The position numbers and the translations under genes are program-made. Shown here one piece after another: positions 27,258 to 34,663 of a stretch of DNA of 64,000 nt. Under the pieces are notes generated by a model that saw only the letters and a program-made list of their open reading frames with translations, was not told the DNA's origin and ran no database searches. The stretch's first letter is position 1, and the number at the start of each line of letters is the position of its first letter. The stretch comes from Oscillospiraceae bacterium (lineage in GTDB: Bacteria > Bacillota > Clostridia > Oscillospirales > Oscillospiraceae). The stretch spans positions 62,001-126,000 of the forward strand of contig CAJTFN010000006.1 of assembly GCA_910575815.1 (NCBI GenBank), read 5' to 3'.

Positions 27258-28253
27258 ATGAAATACCGGAGCGGCCTTGTTTCCGTGGTCACGCCGGTCT
27301 ACAACGGCGAGAACCACTTGTCCCGGCTATTGACCTCTCTGCTTGTTCAAAGCTATCCCCACCTAGAGCTGATTCTGTCCGACGACGGCTCCACCGACGC
27401 CACCCTCCGTATCGCGGAGAGCTACCGGGAGCGCTTCCTGGCCAAGGGCTACGGCTTCCGGATCGTCACCGGCCCCCATATAAACGCCGCCGCCGCCATC
27501 AACCGGGGCCTTCCCTACGTGACGGGAGAATACCTCATCTGGCCGGACAGCGACGACGCCTTACAGCCGGAGTCCGTCCGGAAACGTGTGGAGTTTTTGC
27601 AGGCCAACCCGGACTATCAGTGCGTCCGCTCCCTGCCCTATTACATTGAAGAGGTAACCGGCCGCTACCGGCAGAAGCCCGACGAGCCCCTGGGGAACCT
27701 CAGCCGGGAAGAGCTTTTTTGGGATATTCTGGAGACTAAAACTTTTGTCTGCTGCGGCTGTTACATGCTGCGCTCCCAGCCCTTTTTCTCCATTTACCCG
27801 GACCGCCGTATTCCCGAGTACGGCGTGGGCCAAAATTTCCAGATGCTGCTGCCCTTCCTATACCGGCACAAGTGCTTCACTTTGAAAGAGGCCCTTTACG
27901 TGGTCACCATCCGTCCAGGCAGTCACTCCCGAGCGCCCCTGACTCCCGACCAGGAGACCGCCAAATTCGCCGCCTATGAACAGCTGGCGGATGACATTGC
28001 CGATCTCTGCTCCCTGGACGAAGCGGAACGCCGCCGCATTCACGTCTGGAAGCTGCGCCGCCGGTACATGCTTGCCTTGAAATACCATCGCAAAAAAGAC
28101 GCCCTTCTCGCTCTGTCTCAACTGTACGGCCACAAAAATCTCTCCACGGCGGCACTGGCCCAAAATATTGCCTGGGTCTGTTTTCTCAACAACCCAACCG
28201 GCAAAAAACTCCTCCACTTCTACAGGAATCTTCGCGAGAAACACGGTACATGA
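27258..28253 (+). CDS. Family 2 glycosyltransferase
   Basis: 331 residues, GT-A fold. N-terminal motifs are VVTPVYNGENHLSRLLTSLL and LSDDGSTDATL. The metal-binding acidic motif is in LIWPDSDDALQPES. There is no membrane helix, so it is a cytosolic or peripheral enzyme adding a sugar to a lipid-linked or nascent glycan. It is the last gene of a three-gene operon that converges on the Pel-like array. ATG with AAGGAGG. Confidence 0.9.
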   Translation: MKYRSGLVSVVTPVYNGENHLSRLLTSLLVQSYPHLELILSDDGSTDATLRIAESYRERFLAKGYGFRIVTGPHINAAAAINRGLPYVTGEYLIWPDSDDALQPESVRKRVEFLQANPDYQCVRSLPYYIEEVTGRYRQKPDEPLGNLSREELFWDILETKTFVCCGCYMLRSQPFFSIYPDRRIPEYGVGQNFQMLLPFLYRHKCFTLKEALYVVTIRPGSHSRAPLTPDQETAKFAAYEQLADDIADLCSLDEAERRRIHVWKLRRRYMLALKYHRKKDALLALSQLYGHKNLSTAALAQNIAWVCFLNNPTGKKLLHFYRNLREKHGT

Positions 28254-28303
28254 AAACCGCCCCCCGGAATCCGCCCCACTGGCGGCCCCGGAGGGCGGTT
28301 GTT
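28254..28303 (+). terminator. Terminator after the GT2 gene
   Basis: A long stem AACCGCC-GGCGGTT with inner GC pairs, starting right at the stop codon and followed by GTTATAT. Before the element insertion it probably served both convergent operons. Confidence 0.65.
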
Positions 28304-28418
28304 ATATCCTGAAAACTACGGCGAACGTCGCCGCAGCAAACCGCAGACAAGACCCCTTTCACAAAAACAGTTCACCGCCCTCCAATGTCATTAAGTTAAG
28401 GATTTTGCACAGTGCGAA

Positions 28419-28454
28419 AAAGTACCCACCCCATTTTTGAGGGGTGGGTACTTT
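28419..28454 (-). terminator. Terminator of the zinc-ribbon/HTH gene
   Basis: A perfect 14-bp stem (28419-28432 with 28441-28454) with an 8-base loop. On the minus strand it is followed by five T residues. It lies about 110 bases beyond the gene's stop and just inside the element's left end. Confidence 0.85.
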
Positions 28455-28563
28455 ACCTTTTGACTTATTCATATTTTGAGGAGTACTCTATTAAAAATTA
28501 TTTTTCAGTAGCCCTCGAATGAAGCCAAAGAAGAATCCTACCAAAAATTTGAACATTAATTTC

Positions 28564-29340
28564 TTATCTCCCTTCAGTTGCGGCACGGAGTTTCTCTTGA
28601 TAATTGGTAGTCAATACTAATTCTCCACGTTCGTTGCTGGCAATTCCAGCCCATTCTAAAATCGCCGCTAATGCAAACACGGGATCAAAAACTGATGTTC
28701 CCGTTTCTTTATGAGCGTAGTTATACCCAATGGCTCCAACAACCGTTGTTTCATCACAGTCTGGTTCTCCCAACTTGAAGTTACGTCCGTTGCCTTTTCT
28801 TGCGCGCCCTCCCTGGGAAATTAGAAGTCTCACGATCTCATCAAAGACTTCATACCGGTATGGGGGATTCGTAGGAAGTTTATTGCAAAGAAATGAAATT
28901 CCATCCGGGGCGACTTGGACTTCACAAGGGAGCCCTCGCGCAGTATGGACGATTGCTCGTCCTCCGTTCTCTATGAGCATTTTCTTGATAATATCTGATG
29001 CCTTGTTACTGTCTTTTGGAATAAACCAGTCTGACATATCAACGAGCTCCTCCTCTTTCTCTACTTGCGCAATGTTATCTACTAACTTTAACACGGTCAA
29101 TAGATCATCTAACTTTTTCTTAGCTGTTGGATAAGAAATTCCAAGTTCTTCCTGTAAAGAACTCATTTTGCCCCGTTGCCTCAAAAAGGAAATAAGAAAT
29201 TCTGTCTGGTCGGCAGTTAAGGAATCAAAAGGGCCTCGCTGAAAGTCATTGTGCAGTTCCATCCCACAGTCTGAACAGCGCAAAACCGCAATTTTCAATG
29301 CTCCCCCGCAGGATGGGCATTCAGAAATTACTTTCGCCAT
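28564..29340 (-). CDS. DUF2089-like zinc-ribbon/helix-turn-helix protein with extra C-terminal domain
   Basis: 258 residues from the ATG at 29340 with GAGGTGATG upstream. The N terminus is a zinc ribbon (CPSCGG ... CSDCG). A DUF2089-type helical part follows (LTADQTEFLISFLRQRGKM, LQEELGISYPTAKKKLDDLL), a putative DNA-binding element. The C-terminal 150 residues (LLISQGGRARKGNGRN, GYNYAHKETGTSVFDP) match nothing I recognise. DUF2089 proteins are normally shorter and lack this domain. It is the only cargo of the inverted-repeat element and is lower in GC than its neighbours. It may be an accessory regulator or a selfish or defence cargo. Function unknown. Confidence 0.8.
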   Translation of the reverse strand: MAKVISECPSCGGALKIAVLRCSDCGMELHNDFQRGPFDSLTADQTEFLISFLRQRGKMSSLQEELGISYPTAKKKLDDLLTVLKLVDNIAQVEKEEELVDMSDWFIPKDSNKASDIIKKMLIENGGRAIVHTARGLPCEVQVAPDGISFLCNKLPTNPPYRYEVFDEIVRLLISQGGRARKGNGRNFKLGEPDCDETTVVGAIGYNYAHKETGTSVFDPVFALAAILEWAGIASNERGELVLTTNYQEKLRAATEGR

Positions 29341-29360
29341 GCAATCATCACCTCGAGAAA

Positions 29361-29389
29361 ATAGTATCATAGAATAAAATGTTTGTCAA
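29361..29389 (-). promoter_or_regulatory. Promoter of the element's cargo gene
   Basis: On the minus strand a perfect TTGACA, 17-base spacer, TACTAT, about 20 bases before the start codon's ribosome site. Confidence 0.75.
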
Positions 29390-29841
29390 TATAGACCTTA
29401 AAAAAATTAATATCTAATTCAAAATAGATGATATATAAATTGGGCAAAACAGTAAAACGTACCACCGATATAGAGTATGGATAACTCTCCAATCATTTTA
29501 CGTCTCATAGGTTTGTCACATTTTTGAATGTTGCTTTCCGCATATATTTTGGATAACTTTTAGTGTATTGCAAAGATAAGTTGAAAGTATTATTTTTTCT
29601 CAACTTAACAGTTGACTTCCTGTCAAAATTTGCAAAAATACCCATCCCGAAAAATTCACAGGATTGGTTTTTAATACACAGTCCGGACAAGTTGAGATTC
29701 TGGGGCAGGCTGTGTTATTACTCAAAATGAGGAATTATCTTGTTTTTTTACACATATACAAGGCGTGTCAAATTTTCAAAACATCATTTGCTGTTTTGCC
29801 TGCTTTTTATTCCGTTAAGTTAAGCGGGCTTTTCTTTTTGG

Positions 29842-30051
29842 GAAAACGTCCGTTTTGAGCCGCAAAAACGGACGTTTTCAAAAAATATGGTGACAGAGGG
29901 GGCGGGTAAGTAAAACCCGCCCCCCTTTTTTTCAGGCTGCCACATAGGATTTTTGAAATGTCAAGAAAGTCGGCGATTAGCTTAATAAATCAGAGTAAAT
30001 AGGCCCCGCCATTAAGGGCCAGACTGGGTAATTTGGCCCTTAGCGGCGGGG
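29842..30051. repeat. Cluster of three strong hairpins in the right arm of the element
   Basis: The 718-base non-coding part of the element (29341-30058) is AT-rich and holds three hairpins near its right end. There is a 14-bp stem at 29842-29879 followed by six A. A 9-bp GGGGGCGGG stem at 29898-29923 is followed by seven T and is a clear plus-strand terminator. A two-part stem lies at 30004-30051. No gene precedes them on the plus strand, so they may insulate the element from neighbouring transcription. Confidence 0.65.
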
Positions 30052-30106
30052 GTTGGGGCTTAACTTAACGACATTGCACCGCCCTCTGCGCTCTTTATCC
30101 GGCAGA

Positions 30107-31120
30107 CTATCCCCGCCACCTATGAACGCACCAGCAAATCCAGTCCACCAGAAAATACAATCTCCAGCGAAAGGCACACAGAAACATCCGCCTTTGCAGG
30201 CTTCCGCTCTCCCAGCTGTGGCCCAGGGCCTCTTGAAACAAAGCGGTCACCCATATCTGTCTTAAAAAGGCGCGGCGCTCACTTGTTTCCCTCCCGGGGA
30301 TAAAGACCACATACACCAGCAGCGAAACGAGGTGATCCAGCACACAGGAGGCATACTCCCGCTCCAGCGCAGCGTACCGTCCTTGGACCGTCAAAAGGGT
30401 TTTTATCTTTTCCGCCAATGCCGTATGATTCTCAAATAAAGCCGGGCTGTAGCTGTGAGAAGCGGAATCCCCATGGTACGCATAGAAGTAGACCGGTGCG
30501 GAAATGTGGGCACAACGCCTCGCCCGGAACAGGTACTCCAGATTAAACATCCGGTCTTCCCCATAGAAAAGCTCCTGAGAAAAGACGATGTCCGCCTGTT
30601 CCAAAATGGACTTCCGATAGGCCCTTCCACAGCAGGAGATAAAGTTTACCGCTCCACCCTCCGGCAGTGGCCGGGGAACCAGGGTTCTCTCCGTCAGCTG
30701 GGCGACATCCTCCCCCTCGTAAAGCCACACCTTCCCGGTATGGCCAGAGGGGGATAGCTCTTCCTCTCTTTCGGCAAAATCAAAGAACAGAAGGTCCAAA
30801 GCCCGGTGTTCCTCCCGAACAATCAGGCTCAAAAGGTCTCTGGAAATCCGGTCGTCCGCGTCAACAAATACCAGCCACTCGCCCCGGCTCTCCCGGATTC
30901 CCCGATTCCGGGCGGCAGACGCCCCTTGGTGTTCCTGACGGAATACCCGGACCCGGCAATCCTGCTCAGCAAAGTCCCGGCAGATGGAAGGGCAGCCGTC
31001 GGTGGACCCGTCGTCCACCAAAATCAGCTCAAATTCAGGATAGGCGGAATCGAGAACCGATTCAACGCAGCGGCGCAGATATCGCTCCGCATTGTAAATC
31101 GGAATGATTACCGACAGCAA
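30107..31120 (-). CDS. Family 2 glycosyltransferase
   Basis: 337 residues, GT-A fold with VIIPIYNAERYLRRCVESVL, LVDDGSTDGCPSICRDFA, and the metal motif WLVFVDADDRIS. It is similar to capsule and O-antigen glycosyltransferases. The C-terminal 60 residues are hydrophobic and aromatic, suggesting membrane association. It is the last gene of the long minus-strand polysaccharide array, 87 bases after the flippase. Its stop lies only 21 bases from the target duplication of the element. Confidence 0.9.
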   Translation of the reverse strand: MLSVIIPIYNAERYLRRCVESVLDSAYPEFELILVDDGSTDGCPSICRDFAEQDCRVRVFRQEHQGASAARNRGIRESRGEWLVFVDADDRISRDLLSLIVREEHRALDLLFFDFAEREEELSPSGHTGKVWLYEGEDVAQLTERTLVPRPLPEGGAVNFISCCGRAYRKSILEQADIVFSQELFYGEDRMFNLEYLFRARRCAHISAPVYFYAYHGDSASHSYSPALFENHTALAEKIKTLLTVQGRYAALEREYASCVLDHLVSLLVYVVFIPGRETSERRAFLRQIWVTALFQEALGHSWESGSLQRRMFLCAFRWRLYFLVDWICWCVHRWRG

Positions 31121-31207
31121 GCCTTTCCACCCTCCCTTCCTCCATTGTTAATGAAAATAGTATAGAATTTCTCTCTAACATTCGCTTAATCCCTTATCCT
31201 TTTGGCC

Positions 31208-32743
31208 TCACGTACTCTTCCGGTACTGGGACAGAAGTCCCCGGCCCTTCTCCATCAACAGACGGAACTCCCACATCCGATGATACAAAAGCCAGTAAAC
31301 CAGATTGGTCACCACAACGCAAACCGCCAGCCGCTTCATGCACACCCCCCAGGGCGCTCCGGTAATCCTCCGGCACACCAGGTCTTCACCGTACCAGAGG
31401 AGAAAGGTCACCGCGGTGTAAAGCCCATAGCGGCGGAAATAGGGCCAGACCGAGCTTTCCAAAAAGTGGCGATAGAGCATCAGCGGCTCTACCCATAGTG
31501 AGGTCGTCACGATGCTCAACAGGGTTCCCAGGAATATACCCACTGTTCCCAGCCGCTGGCCCAGCAAAATGGAGGCCACCAGATTAATGGCCGCTTCCAC
31601 CAGAGATTTATAGCGGTCATACCAGAAAATGCCCAGGGAGTCCCGGAAGACCAGGGTGGGCTGACGCATCCCCGTCAGGTAAAAATTCAGGCACAGGACC
31701 AGGGTCACATCCTTGGTGAACACATAGGTTGGACCAAAAAACAGAGAGACAAAGGGGTCGATCAACTCATAGAGACAGATAACCGCCAAGCCATGCATCC
31801 ACTGACTCAGAAAGAAGGTGGTCTCGAAAATACGATGGACCCGCTTCTTGTTCGTCTCCACTCCCAGGTTTCCCACGCTGGCAGTAATGCCTTGAAAGGC
31901 CTGTTTCAAAATCTCATTAATGGCGCAAATAATCAGATAGTAATTTGAATAAAGGCTGTTGCTGATAATCCCCACCAGGGAAGACAACAACAAATTATCC
32001 GTATGGTTTACCAAAGCTTTTCCAGTTTTATGCATCAGCATCGCCCAGGTATTTTGGAAAATCTCCCGTCGCTCCTCCTCGGGCAGCTTCTGAACATCCC
32101 GGTCCCGCAGGTACGGATAGAGTTGGTCGGCCTTGATGGAAATCGCCGCGTTGCTCAGCAGGGTGCTCAAACTAATGATGGAGACAAACAGGACAAAGTT
32201 TCGGCTGGTCAACAGCACCGTTATCTGGAGAATCCCCTGCAATATACCGGCTGCCGTTTGGCACAAAACGCCAATGTAAGAGAGTTGATGGGCGTCCACC
32301 AGTGTCCGCTTGTAGACCACGGTATAGGACAACACTGAATTACACAGGTACAACAGATAAATCAGGTTCAGATGGTCAATCTCCGGCGTGTCTTTGATCA
32401 GAACATCCATAAACGGAAGAATCAGCAGTCCTCCCACTAAAATGATGCCGGCCACTATCCGGTAAAGCTGCCGGAATAAACACATCAGGGATTTTTGCTT
32501 CTCAATATCCCCTTCCGCAATAGGCCGGTAAAGGGCATAGGTAATGGCTGTGCCCGCTCCCAGCTCCGAAATGGAGAGAAGACATAATATATCGGAGAAC
32601 AGACCGTTGACTCCCACATACTCCTGGCTGAGGGTATGGGTGAACACAACCCTGGTACAAAATCCCATCAAAATTGTTATCATTCTTCCCAGCATCGACA
32701 CCGTGGTGTTTCTGGCGGAATATTCTGTCCTGCTTTTAGCCAT
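31208..32743 (-). CDS. Polysaccharide flippase / Wzx-like membrane protein (MOP superfamily)
   Basis: 511 residues and about 12 to 14 membrane helices. The N terminus MAKSRTEYSARNTTVSMLGRMITILMGF and VGVNGLFSDILCLLSISELGAGTAI is typical of lipid-linked oligosaccharide flippases of Firmicutes capsule loci. ATG at 32743 is chosen with a GGGGGG ribosome site. An upstream extension of 39 residues would run through the remnant gene and is not family-like. It exports lipid-linked repeat units, so the locus contains a flippase-type route beside the Pel-like synthase. Confidence 0.9.
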   Translation of the reverse strand: MAKSRTEYSARNTTVSMLGRMITILMGFCTRVVFTHTLSQEYVGVNGLFSDILCLLSISELGAGTAITYALYRPIAEGDIEKQKSLMCLFRQLYRIVAGIILVGGLLILPFMDVLIKDTPEIDHLNLIYLLYLCNSVLSYTVVYKRTLVDAHQLSYIGVLCQTAAGILQGILQITVLLTSRNFVLFVSIISLSTLLSNAAISIKADQLYPYLRDRDVQKLPEEERREIFQNTWAMLMHKTGKALVNHTDNLLLSSLVGIISNSLYSNYYLIICAINEILKQAFQGITASVGNLGVETNKKRVHRIFETTFFLSQWMHGLAVICLYELIDPFVSLFFGPTYVFTKDVTLVLCLNFYLTGMRQPTLVFRDSLGIFWYDRYKSLVEAAINLVASILLGQRLGTVGIFLGTLLSIVTTSLWVEPLMLYRHFLESSVWPYFRRYGLYTAVTFLLWYGEDLVCRRITGAPWGVCMKRLAVCVVVTNLVYWLLYHRMWEFRLLMEKGRGLLSQYRKST

Positions 32744-32762
32744 GCGATGCCATACCCCCCAC

Positions 32763-33145
32763 CTACCGTTCGAAAGAAAACCGTTTCGGAAAAATATGTT
32801 GGAACGCCTCCTGAAACTCCTGCCGTATCCGTTCCTTATCCCGAACCGACATTGTTTCATTGACGCAGAGAATGGAACCCATCTGCCTCCGGATAGTCCG
32901 GATCAGCGTTTTTATATAGTTCCCTAAGCTATCATAGGAAATATCCCGCTTTCCATTCCGGGACTGAAAATTCCCCAACAGCTTCGGGCACTCCGTATTC
33001 AGCCACGGAGGCAGCAGCCCCAGTCCCGGTAGCGGCACTCTGAATGGTCCTCCCCGGCGTTGGATTGGTACTTCGCCCGCTCCCGCTGCCAGGCTTCATC
33101 CTGCCCGTCTACCCAGGTGATTACAAAATCAATGGGCCCTTCCAT
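32763..33145 (-). pseudogene. Remnant of a Stealth-type sugar phosphotransferase
   Basis: From ATG 33145 the frame reads MEGPIDFVITWVDGQDEAWQ and ends its match at ECRYRDWG. That is the CR1 region of Stealth (capsule hexose-1-phosphate transferase) proteins. The frame then stops at about 33000. The other frame carries on at once with LLPPWLNTECPKL, then CVNETMSVRDKERIRQEFQ and FPKRFSFER, which resembles the C-terminal CR4 region. The catalytic middle is missing and the frame is shifted. Intact Stealth proteins have more than 300 residues; about 125 codons remain here. Its start lies two bases after the neighbouring DUF4832 stop with a good ribosome site, so it was once part of this operon. 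Confidence 0.8.
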
Positions 33146-33147
33146 GT

Positions 33148-34590
33148 TCACACGCCTCCCCCATGAAATGCCCTGCCCAACCGGTAGCCATACTTCCCGG
33201 GCTCCTGATCATTGCCGAAGAAAATCCGCTGGCCGGTAGCCCGATCCGTCAAGTTCAGATATACCGTCCACTCCCCCTCCGGCAGCTCCGCCAAGGGAAT
33301 ACTGAGCTGGAGCGTCAACCGCTGATCCTGATCCATTCCCCCTGCCAGCGTCCGCACATCCTGGGAGAGGGGATAGGCCCGCCGTTGGTTTCCCTGGGCG
33401 TTCCACAGCACCACCTGGGCGTCCGCCTGCCGGTAAACCGGGGCGAAGCCCACATTCTGCACGTCCACCGCCACGGACAGCGCCTCGTTCTTCCGGTCGT
33501 GCTCCAGCCGGGCCTCCCGAATCACCAGCCGGTAGCCCAGGCGGCGCTCCATGTAGGTAATGCCGTCCATTCCGTTAAAACAGCTGTCCTCCGTGACCTT
33601 GGACCGCTCCCACTTGGCCAGCACCCCGGCGTGGTGGTCCCGGCTGATGTAGGTCACGTGCATGGTTTCCATATCCCGGATGGCGTTTTCCAGGTCGTTG
33701 TAGGGGTTATCCAAGGTCACCTCGCCGCCGTTGGGCGTCAGGCGGCCCAGAGCGTTCTGGAAGGCCAGCTCCTCCTTCCGCTCCCAGGCCACATTGGGAC
33801 CGTTCTTTTCCAGCGTCCCGCTGCCATAGGTGCCGCAGTCGCTGCTGCTACCCAGCATGCCGTCGTTGAAGAGGCCTAAACGGACAGCCAAAATTCTGCT
33901 CTTCCGGCCAACGCTCTCCGGCGCGGCGATCTTCGTGATCTTCCGCCAGTAGACCGGGGTCCGCACCGCCAGATAGGTGGTCTCGTCCGTCACCTTCTCC
34001 AATTGCCGGATCAGGGCCAGCACTTGTTCATCCGAGAGGTAGGCCGAGTGATGCATCTCCCCATAGCCTCCCACAAAGATTCCCTGAAGGCAGAAAATCC
34101 GGCTTCCATAGGTCCGCAGCAGCGGCTGAAGCTGCCGCATGTGGGCCAAAACCCGGCCCATCGTGTCCGGCTCCTTCTCCAGGGAGCTCCCTTCCCAGTC
34201 GTAGAGAAAGCGGATGATCAGCTGTTTGTCCTTCTTCGCCAGGGCCTTGAACAGCTCCTCCAGATTTGCCAGGCCCTTTCCGGAGATGGGGCAATCCCGG
34301 TACTCCGCCAGATTGATTTCAATCAAAGACAGCGTGGCCTCCTGGTCGTATCGGAACCAACCGGACACCAGGGCGTCAAAATCCCGGGCCTCGTCCTCCA
34401 GATACAGGCTGTACAGGTGAAAAAAACCCCGGTTTGGGTTCCGCAGGAGCTTTGCCGACTCCGTGAAGGAAACGCTCTCCACTTCCAGCTGGCAGGCGCT
34501 GCCCTCTCTTCCCGCGGTGGTCAGCAGCATCGCCGCCAAAACGATGGCCAGCGCCGCGCTGCCAAACCGGCCGATTCCCTTTCCATCCAT
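33148..34590 (-). CDS. Exported DUF4874/DUF4832 family protein
   Basis: 480 residues from ATG 34590 (AAGGAG eight bases upstream; an ATG two codons earlier is too close). An N-terminal signal or anchor (FGSAALAIVLAAMLLTTAG) is followed by the barrel-like DUF4874 part (LLRNPNRGFFHLYSLYL, LIIRFLYDWEG, CLQGIFVGGYGEMHHSAYLS, AVRTPVYWRK, GLFNDGMLGSSSDCGTYG). A DUF4832 beta domain follows (LGYRLVIREARLEHD). The fold resembles glycoside hydrolase barrels, and the conserved E/H/D positions suggest a carbohydrate-active enzyme, but no activity is known. It is paralogous to the next gene. Confidence 0.85.
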   Translation of the reverse strand: MDGKGIGRFGSAALAIVLAAMLLTTAGREGSACQLEVESVSFTESAKLLRNPNRGFFHLYSLYLEDEARDFDALVSGWFRYDQEATLSLIEINLAEYRDCPISGKGLANLEELFKALAKKDKQLIIRFLYDWEGSSLEKEPDTMGRVLAHMRQLQPLLRTYGSRIFCLQGIFVGGYGEMHHSAYLSDEQVLALIRQLEKVTDETTYLAVRTPVYWRKITKIAAPESVGRKSRILAVRLGLFNDGMLGSSSDCGTYGSGTLEKNGPNVAWERKEELAFQNALGRLTPNGGEVTLDNPYNDLENAIRDMETMHVTYISRDHHAGVLAKWERSKVTEDSCFNGMDGITYMERRLGYRLVIREARLEHDRKNEALSVAVDVQNVGFAPVYRQADAQVVLWNAQGNQRRAYPLSQDVRTLAGGMDQDQRLTLQLSIPLAELPEGEWTVYLNLTDRATGQRIFFGNDQEPGKYGYRLGRAFHGGGV

Positions 34591-34663
34591 CTCCATTCTC
34601 CTTTACCCAAGGCAGTTCCCGCCGCCGGTGTCTCCCGGGAAATCCGACGGATTTCCTCAAACG

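Larger units (their letters stand above)
28383..30076. mobile_element. Non-autonomous insertion element with terminal inverted repeats and target duplication
   Basis: The left end CAATGTCATTAAGTTAAG (28383-28400) and the complement of the right end (30059-30076) match at 17 of 18 bases. Immediately outside both ends lies the identical 10-bp direct repeat CACCGCCCTC (28373-28382 and 30077-30086), the signature of a transposition target duplication. The 1694-bp interior is lower in GC than its surroundings and carries one minus-strand gene with its own promoter and terminators, plus several strong hairpins. No transposase is present. A further GTTAAGTTAAG copy of the end sequence lies at 29814-29824. 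The insertion is in the gap between two convergent operons. Confidence 0.8.

Noticed and set aside
29664..29858. 64-residue open frame on the plus strand inside the element
   Set aside because: No ribosome site and no family resemblance; the sequence is AT-rich and the frame looks like chance.
32763..33038. 91-residue minus-strand frame as an independent gene
   Set aside because: It has only a GTG without a ribosome site and its content is the C-terminal part of a Stealth protein; it belongs to the pseudogene.
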